A DNA stretch of 64,000 bases from Roseateles_B flavus (GTDB lineage Bacteria; Pseudomonadota; Gammaproteobacteria; Burkholderiales; Burkholderiaceae_C). Location: NCBI RefSeq assembly GCF_039872765.1, contig NZ_JBDPZC010000004.1, forward strand, positions 62,001 to 126,000, read 5' to 3'. The notes under the pieces were generated by a model. That model did no database searches and was not told the origin of the DNA. It worked only from the letters and a program-made list of their open reading frames with translations. Shown here one piece after another: positions 50,946-58,994 of the stretch (its first letter is position 1; every line of letters starts with the position of its first letter). The translations under genes and the position numbers were made by a program.

Positions 50946-50959
50946 GGGGTCAGGTCTTG
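50946..50959 (-). repeat. Dispersed 14-mer CAAGACCTGACCCC, copy 4
   Basis: Exact copy on the minus strand. It encodes the last two residues (Lys-Thr) and the stop codon TGA of pth. Confidence 0.8.
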
Positions 50960-51879
50960 TTCCTGCCCAGGGCCGAAGCCAGGGCGGAGGACAAGGCGGA
51001 GGACAGCGCCCCCGCCGCCTTGGCCGGGGACGGGGCGGTGCGGGGGGCGGCCCCTGCGGCTGGCGCCTGCGTGCCTGTCGGCGCGGTCTGGGAAGACGTT
51101 GCGGGCGAAGCTGGCAGTGCCGTGGCCAGCGAAGGTGCCGCCGAAGCTGCGGGGGACGTCGGCTGTGGGCCTGGCTGCGGGCCGGCCACGACTGCCGATG
51201 AGGCTGCGGCCTTTGGCGCCGGACTGCCCGGCGCCGACAGTGCGCCGGACCCTGCGGGTGCGCCCTCGGCGGGGGCGGGGCGCGGTGGCTTGGGCCGGGG
51301 CGGCTTGGCATGGATCTGGGTCAGGGCCTTGGCCATGTCGCCCTTGAGCATGAGCTCCACGGCATCCAGGCTCTTGGCGATGCATTGCTCGACGCCGATG
51401 CGCTCATCAACCGGCGGCTTGCGCAGCACATAGGCGGCCACCTCGCCCTTGTGACCTGGATGGCCGATGCCCAGGCGCAGGCGCCAGAAATTGCCCGAGC
51501 CCAGCTGGGCCTGCATGTCCTTGAGACCGTTGTGGCCGCCGGTGCCGCCGCCCTGCTTCATCTTCATCTCGCCGGGGGGGAGGTCCAGCTCGTCGTGGAT
51601 GGCCAGGATCTCCTCGGGCGTGATCTTGAAGAAGCGCGCCAGCGCCGCCACCGACTTGCCCGAGAGGTTCATGTAGGTGAGCGGCTGCAGCAGCCAGATG
51701 GGGCCGCTGGCACCGGGGGCGTTGTTGATGCGGGCCACCATGCCGTAGTAGCTCTTGTCGAGCTGCAGGCTGCCGCCCAGGCGCCGGGCCAGCTGGTCTA
51801 TCCACCAGAAGCCGGCGTTGTGGCGGGTGTCCTCGTATTCAGGGCCTGGGTTGCCCAGGCCGACAAAGAGTCGAATCAT
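50950..51879 (-). CDS. pth: Peptidyl-tRNA hydrolase with long C-terminal extension
   Basis: The 309-residue protein has a standard Pth core at residues 1-191: VGLGNPGPEYEDTRHNAGFWW with catalytic His20, PLTYMNLSGKSV, HDELDLPPG and GGTGGHNGLKDM. It recycles peptidyl-tRNA. Residues 192-309 are an added Ala/Pro/Ser-rich, low-complexity tail ending SALGRNKT, about 118 residues more than usual. The ATG at 51879 is fixed by the core. It lies in the conserved prs-rplY-pth order, interrupted by an AhpD-like gene. Confidence 0.95.
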   Translation of the reverse strand: MIRLFVGLGNPGPEYEDTRHNAGFWWIDQLARRLGGSLQLDKSYYGMVARINNAPGASGPIWLLQPLTYMNLSGKSVAALARFFKITPEEILAIHDELDLPPGEMKMKQGGGTGGHNGLKDMQAQLGSGNFWRLRLGIGHPGHKGEVAAYVLRKPPVDERIGVEQCIAKSLDAVELMLKGDMAKALTQIHAKPPRPKPPRPAPAEGAPAGSGALSAPGSPAPKAAASSAVVAGPQPGPQPTSPAASAAPSLATALPASPATSSQTAPTGTQAPAAGAAPRTAPSPAKAAGALSSALSSALASALGRNKT

Positions 51880-51928
51880 GGGGCTGATTATCCCAGCCCC
51901 GATGTCCGCCCCGCATCCGCAGAGCTGC

Positions 51929-52294
51929 TCAGGCCTGCGGTGCCGCGCCTGCGGCAGGCGCGCCCAGGGACTCGTGCAGGCGCAGCGCCATGAGGCCGTG
52001 GGCGAGGGTGGCCCCTCCCTTGACGGCCGCGGCCACCGCGGCCACCTCAGCCAGCTCCTCGGCCGTGCTGCCCTGGCGCCGCGCGCCGCGCACATGCACG
52101 TCGATGCAGTAGGCGCACTGCGTGGCGAGGGCCACGCCCAGGGCGATCCATTCGCGCTCCTTCGCGCCGATGCGGCCGCCCTCGCGGAAGACGGCATGGT
52201 CGAAGGCCAGCCAGGCCTGCGACTCCAGGGGCACCTTCTCGGCGAGCTGGCGGGCCAGCAGCAGGTCTTCGGGGGTCTGGTAGCTCGAGCTCAT
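51929..52294 (-). CDS. Carboxymuconolactone decarboxylase / AhpD-like family protein
   Basis: The 121-residue all-helical protein has the AhpD-type redox motif CAYCIDVH within ALGVALATQCAYCIDVHVRGARRQG. Such proteins can act as peroxidase partners or decarboxylases; the CxxC-His form suggests thiol redox activity. It is on the same strand as rplY and pth, between them, 49 bases before pth. It may have its own promoter in the 279-base gap upstream. Confidence 0.87.
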   Translation of the reverse strand: MSSSYQTPEDLLLARQLAEKVPLESQAWLAFDHAVFREGGRIGAKEREWIALGVALATQCAYCIDVHVRGARRQGSTAEELAEVAAVAAAVKGGATLAHGLMALRLHESLGAPAAGAAPQA

Positions 52295-52573
52295 CGGAGG
52301 TCTCCCTGTTGCGAATGCGTGTGCTGGCGCCGATGTTCGGCGATGCTGCCACGGTAGGACAAGACCTGACCCCGTGTACCGAACGGGTCATTGACACGGG
52401 CGTGCTGGGAGCCCAGCACCGGAAGGAAGAACATGGAAAGCTCCTTGGCTTGGACACCGGCGACATGCCGGCGCTCAGCCTCCAGAGGCCTGCCGGGGCC
52501 GCCAAGGATTCACGATGTCAGGACGACCGTGCGATGGGCGCTCACCACCCGTCGCAGCCCGGCCGTACAGACG
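52295..52573. other. Intergenic region between rplY terminator and AhpD-like gene
   Basis: The gap holds one exact dispersed 14-mer (52360-52373), a TTGACA at 52391-52396, and an 8-bp hairpin GTGCTGGG-AG-CCCAGCAC (52402-52419). A plus-strand ATG at 52433 has a strong GGAAGGAAG site, but the frame runs antisense into rplY. I do not call a gene. Confidence 0.4.
52360..52373 (+). repeat. Dispersed 14-mer CAAGACCTGACCCC, copy 5
   Basis: Exact intergenic copy upstream of the AhpD-like gene. Confidence 0.8.
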
Positions 52574-52600
52574 AAAAAAAGCCCCGCCAGGGCGGGGCTT
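52574..52600 (-). terminator. Rho-independent terminator after rplY
   Basis: On the minus strand GCCCCGCC/GGCGGGGC forms an 8-10 bp stem followed by seven T. It lies 21 bases after the rplY stop. Confidence 0.92.
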
Positions 52601-52621
52601 CTTGCGCAAGGCGGCGAAGAA

Positions 52622-53245
52622 TTACTTCTTGCCCTTCTTGCCCTTCTTGTCGTCGGCGGCCGGAGCGGCAGCCACGACGATCTCTTCCACGACCGGGGCC
52701 ACGGCGGTGGCGACCACGGGGTTCGGCTTGCCGTGGGTCACGATCTTGACGTGGGAAGCCACGACCAGGTCGTTCACGTGCACCGAGTGGCCCAGGGTCA
52801 GCTTGCTCAGGTCCACTTCGATGAACTCGGGCAGCTGCTCGGCCAGGCAGTTGATTTCCAGCTGGGTGATCACGTGGTTGACCGTGCACTTGTCGGTCTT
52901 GACGGCCGGGGACTCGGCTTCGCCCACGAAGTGCAGGGGCACCTTCTTGGAGATCTTGGTGGTGGCATCCACGCGCTGGAAGTCGATGTGCTGGACTTGC
53001 GGCTTGTAGGGGTGCATCTGGAAGTCACGCAGCAGGACCTTGGTCACGGTGCCGTTCAGTTCCATCTCGAGGATGGAGCTGTGGAAGGCTTCCTTCTTCA
53101 GGGCGTGATACAGGGCGTTGTGGTCCAGCTCGATGGTGGCGGGTTCGCCAGCGCCGTAGACGATGCCAGGCACCTTGCCAGCGATACGCAGGCGGCGGCT
53201 CGCTCCGGTCCCCTGCAGCTTGCGCTCAAAAGCGACGAATTTCAT
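52622..53245 (-). CDS. rplY: 50S ribosomal protein L25/general stress protein Ctc
   Basis: The 207-residue protein is the two-domain Ctc form of L25, which binds 5S rRNA. The L25 part includes RRLRIAGKVPGIVYGAG and MHPYKPQVQHIDFQRV; the C-terminal TL5-like domain has INCLAEQLPEFIEVDLSKLTLGHSV. It ends in a lysine-rich tail (DDKKGKKGKK). It follows prs, the usual neighbour. Confidence 0.96.
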   Translation of the reverse strand: MKFVAFERKLQGTGASRRLRIAGKVPGIVYGAGEPATIELDHNALYHALKKEAFHSSILEMELNGTVTKVLLRDFQMHPYKPQVQHIDFQRVDATTKISKKVPLHFVGEAESPAVKTDKCTVNHVITQLEINCLAEQLPEFIEVDLSKLTLGHSVHVNDLVVASHVKIVTHGKPNPVVATAVAPVVEEIVVAAAPAADDKKGKKGKK

Positions 53246-53312
53246 AGGTTTCTCCAAAAATGGATGGATGCCCGCGACCAGGCACCCGTGGATGCGACCC
53301 GAAGGCCGCTGA

Positions 53313-53336
53313 CAAAAACCGGCCCGACGGGCCGGT
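53313..53336 (-). terminator. Terminator between prs and rplY
   Basis: On the minus strand ACCGGCCC-GAC-GGGCCGGT is followed by five T. It could partly separate prs and rplY expression. Confidence 0.8.
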
Positions 53337-53347
53337 CACAAACAAGC

Positions 53348-53372
53348 GGGCGCTCCCTTGCGAGGAGCGCCC
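53348..53372 (-). terminator. Second hairpin just after prs
   Basis: GGGCGCTCC (53348-53356) pairs with GGAGCGCCC (53364-53372) around 7 bases, 9 bases beyond the prs stop codon and directly before the terminator at 53313-53336. It has no U-run of its own and may protect the prs mRNA end. Confidence 0.55.
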
Positions 53373-53381
53373 GGCATCAGA

Positions 53382-54344
53382 TCAGAAATTGTTGTTCTGC
53401 TCGGAGAACAGCGAGGTCACCGATTCGCCGTCGGAGATGCGACGGATGGTCTCGGCGAACAGGAAGGCGACCGACAGCTGTCGGATCTTGCCGCAGGCCT
53501 TGGCGGCCTCCGACAGCGGGATGGTGTTGGTGATGATCACTTCGTCCAGGGCCGAGGTCGTGATGCGATCGATGGCCGGGCCGGACAGGATGGGGTGGGT
53601 GCAGTAGGCAAACACGCGCTTGGCGCCGCGGTCCTTCAGCACCTCGGCGGCCTTCACCAGGGTGCCGGCGGTGTCGATCATGTCGTCCATGATCACGCAG
53701 TTGCGGCCGTCGATGTCACCGATGACGTGCATCACCTCGGAGACATTGGCGGCGGGGCGGCGCTTGTCGATGATGGCGAGGTCGCAGCCCAGCTGCTTGG
53801 CCAGGGCGCGGGCGCGGACCACACCGCCGACGTCCGGGCTCACCACCACCAGATTGCTGTAGTTGCGGGCCTTGAGGTCCGACAGCAGCACGGGGCTGGC
53901 GTAGATGTTGTCGACGGGGATGTCGAAGAAGCCCTGGATCTGGTCGGCGTGCAGGTCCATGGTCAGCACGCGCTCGACGCCCACGGTCTCCAGCAGATTG
54001 GCGACGACCTTGGCCGAGATGGGCACGCGGGTGGAACGCGGACGGCGGTCCTGGCGGGCATAGCCGAAGTAGGGGATGACGGCGGTGATGCGGCGGGCGC
54101 TGGCGCGCTTGAGCGCGTCGACCATCACCAGCAGTTCCATCAGGTTGTCGTTCGTGGGGGCGCAGGTGGGCTGGACCACGAAGACGTCGCGGGCGCGGAC
54201 GTTTTGCTGGATCTCGACCGCGACTTCGCCATCAGAGAAACGGCCGACCGAAGCCTTGCCGAGTTCCAGACCCAGATGGGTGGCGATTTCTTGGGAGAGC
54301 ACCGGGTTTGCGTTGCCGGTGAAGAGGACGGTATTCAGCAGCAC
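53382..54344 (-). CDS. prs: Ribose-phosphate pyrophosphokinase
   Basis: The 320-residue enzyme makes PRPP from ribose 5-phosphate and ATP. Landmarks are GRFSDGEVAVEI, DALKRASARRITAVIPYFGYARQDRR, the catalytic flexible loop region, VVVSPDVGGVVRARALAKQL and the PRPP-binding VIMDDMIDTAGTL. PRPP feeds HisG as well as nucleotide synthesis. It lies between tRNA-Gln and rplY. Confidence 0.97.
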   Translation of the reverse strand: MLLNTVLFTGNANPVLSQEIATHLGLELGKASVGRFSDGEVAVEIQQNVRARDVFVVQPTCAPTNDNLMELLVMVDALKRASARRITAVIPYFGYARQDRRPRSTRVPISAKVVANLLETVGVERVLTMDLHADQIQGFFDIPVDNIYASPVLLSDLKARNYSNLVVVSPDVGGVVRARALAKQLGCDLAIIDKRRPAANVSEVMHVIGDIDGRNCVIMDDMIDTAGTLVKAAEVLKDRGAKRVFAYCTHPILSGPAIDRITTSALDEVIITNTIPLSEAAKACGKIRQLSVAFLFAETIRRISDGESVTSLFSEQNNNF

Positions 54345-54410
54345 AGGCCATCCTTTGAGTCAGTGGCCCCGTGGCCTACCCAGCGGGTCCGGGAGGTAAG
54401 CAATGAAATT

Positions 54411-54487
54411 TGGCAGGGGAGGAAGGACTCGAACCCTCGCATGTCGGAATCAAAATCCGATGCCTTAACCAACTTGGCGACTCCCCT
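54411..54487 (-). tRNA. tRNA-Gln (anticodon TTG)
   Basis: A complete 77-base tRNA with encoded CCA. The acceptor stem AGGGGAG pairs with CTCCCCT, the anticodon loop TTTTGAT carries TTG, and the T arm includes GGTTCGAGTCC. It sits between ispE and prs, the conserved betaproteobacterial position. Confidence 0.97.
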
Positions 54488-54525
54488 ACACAGGACGCTG
54501 CAGAGCTGCAACACCCTTGTACTCT

Positions 54526-55536
54526 TCAGTCTTCAGCCCATCCGCGAAGCGGGTGCTGGGCCAGACTGCGGCACACCTTGCCAACCCATCCCGGAGGCAG
54601 CTCCGGTAATGTCGCCATGGGCTGGTTCGACATGCCATCTTTCCCTTGAACAGTAGCGAACACCGCACTGCCTGAACCTGTCATCCGGCTGTTGCCGAAT
54701 CTCGATTCGAGCAGGGCGAGGGCCTGCGTCACTTGACTGCTGTACTGCTCAGCGGGTTTCTGGAGATCATTTCGCAGCGCGTTGTTCAACTTGCTGTTGA
54801 TTTCCAGAAAGCCTGCGATTCTAGCACAACTTTCAGCGTTCAGTTCCACTCGCGAAGCAGATTTTTGTGCATTTTGCGAAGTGCCGGCAACAAGCTTGCT
54901 GTTGCTCTCACTTGGCTCGGTGCCTTTTTTGCTGCCGTGCTCAGGAAAGACCGCAACTATAGCCAGACTTTCGGAGCGCTGCAAGAGGGGGCTCGAAAAA
55001 ATATCCTTGGTCGGGATGCTGACGTCGGGCTTGACGATGGCGAAGGTCTGCTCCGGCAGCTCGATGGGGGTCAGGTCTTCACCGATGCCCTGTACGAAGG
55101 CATTGCGGCCGCCCAGGAAGAAGGGCACGTCGGCGCCCAGCTTCAGTCCCAGGGGCAGCAGGCGCGACAGCGGCCAGTGCAGGCCCCACAGCCGGTTCAG
55201 CGCCAGCAGGGTCGAGGCCGCGTCAGAGGAGCCGCCGCCCATGCCGGCGCCGCTGGGCAGGCGCTTCTCGATGTGGATGTCCGCTCCCAGTGTGCAGCTG
55301 CTCTCGGCCTGCAGCAGGCGGGCGGCGCGCAGGCACAGATCGTCTGCGGGCAGGGCGTCGCCGCGGTCATGGCGTTGCAGCAGGCCATCGCCGCGCCGCT
55401 CGAAATGCAGGGTGTCGGCCCAGTCCACCAAGGCGAAGACCGATTCCAGCAGGTGATAGCCATCCGGCCGCTTGCCCACCACATGGAGGAAGAGGTTGAG
55501 CTTGGCCGGGGCCGGGACGTCGTAGAGCGCTTGCAT
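54526..55536 (-). CDS. ispE: 4-diphosphocytidyl-2-C-methyl-D-erythritol kinase
   Basis: The 336-residue GHMP kinase acts in the MEP isoprenoid pathway. Motifs are VPAPAKLNLFLHVVGKRPDGYH, the glycine loop LPSGAGMGGGSSDAAS, and RMTGSGSAVFA. It is about 40 residues longer than usual because of an insertion at about residues 187-249 (54790-54978), whose GC content is far below that of the surroundings. The insertion keeps the frame and the motifs. ATG 55536 is preferred over a TTG at 55563; neither has a strong ribosome site. Confidence 0.93.
   Translation of the reverse strand: MQALYDVPAPAKLNLFLHVVGKRPDGYHLLESVFALVDWADTLHFERRGDGLLQRHDRGDALPADDLCLRAARLLQAESSCTLGADIHIEKRLPSGAGMGGGSSDAASTLLALNRLWGLHWPLSRLLPLGLKLGADVPFFLGGRNAFVQGIGEDLTPIELPEQTFAIVKPDVSIPTKDIFSSPLLQRSESLAIVAVFPEHGSKKGTEPSESNSKLVAGTSQNAQKSASRVELNAESCARIAGFLEINSKLNNALRNDLQKPAEQYSSQVTQALALLESRFGNSRMTGSGSAVFATVQGKDGMSNQPMATLPELPPGWVGKVCRSLAQHPLRGWAED
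54790..54978 (-). other. Low-GC insertion inside ispE
   Basis: By hand count 88 of the 180 bases at 54781-54960 are G or C (about 49%), against roughly 70% in flanking genes. The encoded stretch is rich in Ser, Lys, Asn and Glu (for example SKKGTEPSESNSKLVAG), unlike the rest of IspE. It falls in a variable loop between the substrate-binding and C-terminal parts. Confidence 0.6.
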
Positions 55537-55606
55537 GGGGTCGGGAGCAGAAGGGGAGGCCAAGGAGGCCGCCAGGCGAGCAGTATGCCGGCTCGCCGAT
55601 CAGCGA

Positions 55607-56224
55607 TCAGTCTTCGCGAGCCAGTCTCACCCGCAGCGTGGCGGCGCGTCCGCCCTGCTGCTGGGCGACGAGCAGGCCCTCGGCCAGGCGGTCGGTCTCA
55701 ACCCGCCAGCCCAGCTGCTCGAAGCCCTGCGCAGGCGCCGGCAGCGTCGCCGTGGCGGCGCCGGCCCAGGGGCGTCCGCGCAGCCAGTCGAAGAGGGCGG
55801 CCACGGGCACCGCTTCGCCCAGCAACTCCAGGGTCAGCGCATCCAGGCTGTCAAAGCTGCGCTGCTCCCTGGGCTGCTCCAGGCTGACGCTGGTGGGGCT
55901 CCAGCGCACGCGGGCCAGCAGCGAGCCGGTGGGGGTCGACAGCTCCAGCTGCCCCTCGCCGGCATCGCCCAGCAGCTCGAAGCTGCCGCTGCCGCCCTGG
56001 GCGACGCGCTGGCCCGGCTGCGCCGGCACCTGCACGCTGAGCTTGCCGCTGAAGCTGCGCGCCGGTACGGCGCCAGGGTCAGGTCTTGCCTGGGCCGGCG
56101 GAACGTCCGCGTGGCGCGGACCGTGAGCACAGGCGCCCAGCGCCGACACCAGCGCGGCGGCGAAGGCCGCCGGGGGCAGGGCACGCATCAGGGCATGCGA
56201 CAAGGCACGCAGGCGAGCACGCAT
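55607..56224 (-). CDS. lolB: Outer membrane lipoprotein LolB
   Basis: The 205-residue protein receives lipoproteins from LolA at the outer membrane. It has a signal with lipobox LGAC and the LolB-like FSGKLSVQVPAQPGQRV followed by GSFELLGDAGEGQLELSTPTGSLLARV. Its ATG overlaps the stop of the TPR gene by one base. It precedes ispE, a conserved pair. One near copy of the dispersed 14-mer lies in its N-terminal variable part (56075-56088). Confidence 0.9.
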   Translation of the reverse strand: MRARLRALSHALMRALPPAAFAAALVSALGACAHGPRHADVPPAQARPDPGAVPARSFSGKLSVQVPAQPGQRVAQGGSGSFELLGDAGEGQLELSTPTGSLLARVRWSPTSVSLEQPREQRSFDSLDALTLELLGEAVPVAALFDWLRGRPWAGAATATLPAPAQGFEQLGWRVETDRLAEGLLVAQQQGGRAATLRVRLARED

Positions 56225-58008
56225 CAGGGTGCCGCCTGCAGCCGCTGGCGGGCCTCCTGGATGGCCTCATTGCCCGGCTCACGCTTGAGGCCCTCAGCCC
56301 ACACCTGCCGCGCCTTGTCCTTCTGTCCGGCCTGCCACAGGACCTCGCCCAGGTGGGCGGCGATGTCGCCATCGGGGCGGCTGGCGTAGGCCTCGGCCAG
56401 CCAGCGCTCGGCCTCCTGCAGGCGGCCCAGGCGGTATTCCACCCAGCCCATGCTGTCGACGATGGCCGGCTCCTTGGGGGCCAGGCTCAGGGCCTTGACG
56501 ATGAGCTCACGGGCTTCGTCCAGGCGCAGCTTGCGATCGGCCAGGGAATAGCCCAGCGCGTTGTAGGCATGGAAATGCTTGGGGCTGATCTCGATCGTGC
56601 GGCGCAGCTGCTGCTCCATCTCGTCCAGCCGGTTGAGCTTCTCGGCCATCATGGCCTGCTCGTACAGCAGGTCGGCGTCGGCCGGCAGGCGGGCGGTGGC
56701 CTGGCCCAGCAGCTCGTAGGCGGCGGGCCACTGCTGCAGGTCGCGCAGCAGCTGGGACTCGGCCATGAAGCGGGTGCGCAGTTGCTCGTCGGTCTCGCCG
56801 GGCAGCTCGTGGATCAGCTGGCGGGCCTGGTCCAGGCGCCCCTGCCGGGCCAGCAGCAGGGCCTTGCGGTAGCTGAGGTCGGCGCGCGGCGTGGCTACCT
56901 CGATGCGGTCCAGCCAGGCCTGCGCGGCCTTCCAGTCCTTGCGCTGTTCGGCCACGCGCGACAGCAGCAGCCAGGCCTGCTGGCGGGCCTCGCGGCCGGA
57001 CTCGGTCAGCTCGCCGCTGCTGGCGGACTCCTCCAGACGCTTCAGGAAGGTCAGCAGCGCGGGTTCGGCGCGTTCGGGGTGGCGCAGCTCCAGCTCGAGG
57101 GAGCCCAGGGCATACCAGGGCGTGGGCTGATCCGGCTGCTCGACCGTCAGGCGGCGGAACTCGGCCGCGGCCTCGACCAGGCGCTGCGAGCGTGCCAGCG
57201 CGCGGGCGTAGGCCTGGCGCAGGCCGTGGTGATCAGGCCGGGCAGCCAGGGCGGCTCGCACCGGCGCTTCGGCCGCGGGCTGGCGGTCCATCAGGTCCAG
57301 GGCCAGGCCCAGGGCCTCTTCCTGGGCCGGCTCCTGCTGCAGCACCTGCTCGGTGAGCGTCCAGGCCGGTGCTGCATGGCCGGCGGCCAGCTGCAGCCGT
57401 GCCTCGCAGAGCTGCGCGCCCTGGCGCAGGGCCGGGTTGCGGGCGGCGGTCTGCAGCGTCGGCTGCAGGGCGTCCAGTACGCGCTGCGGCTCGGGCGCGC
57501 GGGTAAAGAGCCCCGGCAGCGTGCGCAGCAGATGTTGCGACTGCGACTCGCTGCCCAGCTTCAGCAGGCTCTGCACGGGGCCGGCCAGCTCCTGGGGCTT
57601 GTTCAGCAGGGCCAGCAGCTGCAGCGTGGTCTGGTGGGCTTCCAGAGAGCCCGGCACGCCGTCCCGCCAGGCCTTGGCGGCGACCAGCGCCTGCTCGCCG
57701 GCGCGTCCCTGCACGGCGATCTGCACGACGCGTTTGTAGAGGGTCTCGTCCTGTGAGCGCCGGGCCGCATCCAGCAGCACCTGGTAGGCCACGCCGACCT
57801 CGCCCGAGCGCAGCTCCATCTCGCCCACCAGCAGCTGGTAGAACATGGGGGCGTCCATGGTGGAGTTCTGGACCGGCAGGGCAGGGGCTGCGGGGGCCGT
57901 GGCCGCGGCTTCGTCGGCATGCGCCGACAGGGCGAGGGTGCCCAGGCTCAAGGCGCAAGCCAGGGCCAGCCGAGAAGGGCGAAGCAGCGGGAACAAGGAA
58001 CGAGGCAT
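56224..58008 (-). CDS. Exported tetratricopeptide repeat protein
   Basis: The 594-residue protein has a signal peptide (LALACALSLGTLALSAHA) and many TPR units through its length, clearest near the C terminus (HFHAYNALGYSLADRKLRLDEARELI, AIVDSMGWVEYRLGRLQEAERWL). The ATG at 58008 has a GGAG site. It is translationally coupled to lolB, which suggests a role in envelope assembly or lipoprotein handling. The specific role is unknown. Confidence 0.86.
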   Translation of the reverse strand: MPRSLFPLLRPSRLALACALSLGTLALSAHADEAAATAPAAPALPVQNSTMDAPMFYQLLVGEMELRSGEVGVAYQVLLDAARRSQDETLYKRVVQIAVQGRAGEQALVAAKAWRDGVPGSLEAHQTTLQLLALLNKPQELAGPVQSLLKLGSESQSQHLLRTLPGLFTRAPEPQRVLDALQPTLQTAARNPALRQGAQLCEARLQLAAGHAAPAWTLTEQVLQQEPAQEEALGLALDLMDRQPAAEAPVRAALAARPDHHGLRQAYARALARSQRLVEAAAEFRRLTVEQPDQPTPWYALGSLELELRHPERAEPALLTFLKRLEESASSGELTESGREARQQAWLLLSRVAEQRKDWKAAQAWLDRIEVATPRADLSYRKALLLARQGRLDQARQLIHELPGETDEQLRTRFMAESQLLRDLQQWPAAYELLGQATARLPADADLLYEQAMMAEKLNRLDEMEQQLRRTIEISPKHFHAYNALGYSLADRKLRLDEARELIVKALSLAPKEPAIVDSMGWVEYRLGRLQEAERWLAEAYASRPDGDIAAHLGEVLWQAGQKDKARQVWAEGLKREPGNEAIQEARQRLQAAP

Positions 58009-58168
58009 GAAATCTCCAGAGGACGCAGGCCGCCCCGGGAAGGGCTGCCGACCCATTCTAGGCATGGCGGGGGGCCCATCCCTTAGGACACCCTGAGCGG
58101 CCCTGCCGCCCGGGCTCGTCCGGCGCCTGCGCCGGCGGGCACCGAGGCGGCTGCGTATCATGCCGGCC
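58009..58168. other. Divergent intergenic region, TPR gene / mutM
   Basis: These 160 bases should contain promoters for both directions. A GTATCAT string at 58154-58160 lies close to the mutM start. No gene is seen. Confidence 0.4.
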
Positions 58169-58987
58169 ATGCCCGAGCTGCCCGAAGTCGAAGTCACACG
58201 CCGCAGTTTTGCCGACGCCATCCACGGGGCGACGGTGCTGGCCCTGCGCCTGGGCAAGCCCCTGCGCTGGCCTCTGGGCTGCGCCGTGGATCACCTGGTA
58301 GGGCGGCGCGCCGGCCTGGCCCAGCGCCGCGGCAAGTACCTCTGGCTGCCCGTGGGCGAGGAGGGCCTGCTGCTGCACCTGGGCATGTCCGGTTCGCTGG
58401 CCTTCGGTCGCGACCTCGGGCCCGCCGGGCCGCATGACCATTTCGAGCTGCAGACCGACCGCGGCCTGCTGCGCCTGCATGACCCGCGCCGCTTCGGTGC
58501 GGTGGTCTGGTCTACGGGGCTGGATGCGCCGCCCGTGTCCACGCTGCTGGCAGGCCTCGGCCTGGAGCCCTTCGATGCGCGCTTCACCGGCACCTACCTG
58601 CACGAACGCCTGCGGGGCCGGCGGGTGGCGATCAAGCAGGCGCTGCTGGTCGGGGACATCGTCGTCGGCGCCGGCAACATCTACGCCTGCGAGGCCTTGT
58701 TCCTGGCCGGCATCCACCCGGCGAGCCCGGCCGGCCGCATCAGCCGGCCCCGTGCGGAGCGCCTGGCCGGCAGCATTCGGCAGGTGCTGGCCCAGGCCCT
58801 GGAGGCGGGCGGCACTACGTTGCGCGACTTCAAGGACGCCCACGGCGTGGCCGGCAGCTTCCAGATGCAGGCGCAGGTCTACGGCCGCGAAGGCCAGGAC
58901 TGCCGGCACTGCGGCACGGCCATCCGCCGCCTGGTCCAGGGCCAGCGCTCGACCTTCTTCTGCCCCCGTTGCCAGACCCGTTCCTGA
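58169..58987 (+). CDS. mutM: Formamidopyrimidine-DNA glycosylase
   Basis: The 272-residue repair enzyme removes 8-oxoguanine from DNA. The start at 58169 is fixed by the catalytic MPELPEVEVTRR, whose Pro must be N-terminal; an ATG 9 bases upstream would mask it. RRGKYLWLP, DPRRFGAV, and the C-terminal zinc finger CRHCGTAI...CPRCQ are present. It is 7 bases before mutY, so two enzymes of the GO system are adjacent. Confidence 0.97.
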   Translation: MPELPEVEVTRRSFADAIHGATVLALRLGKPLRWPLGCAVDHLVGRRAGLAQRRGKYLWLPVGEEGLLLHLGMSGSLAFGRDLGPAGPHDHFELQTDRGLLRLHDPRRFGAVVWSTGLDAPPVSTLLAGLGLEPFDARFTGTYLHERLRGRRVAIKQALLVGDIVVGAGNIYACEALFLAGIHPASPAGRISRPRAERLAGSIRQVLAQALEAGGTTLRDFKDAHGVAGSFQMQAQVYGREGQDCRHCGTAIRRLVQGQRSTFFCPRCQTRS

Positions 58988-58994
58988 GCCGATC

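Noticed and set aside
52433..53533. Plus-strand gene starting at 52433 behind a strong GGAAGGAAG site
   Set aside because: The frame runs antisense through all of rplY and into prs and has no protein family character; the site alone is not enough.
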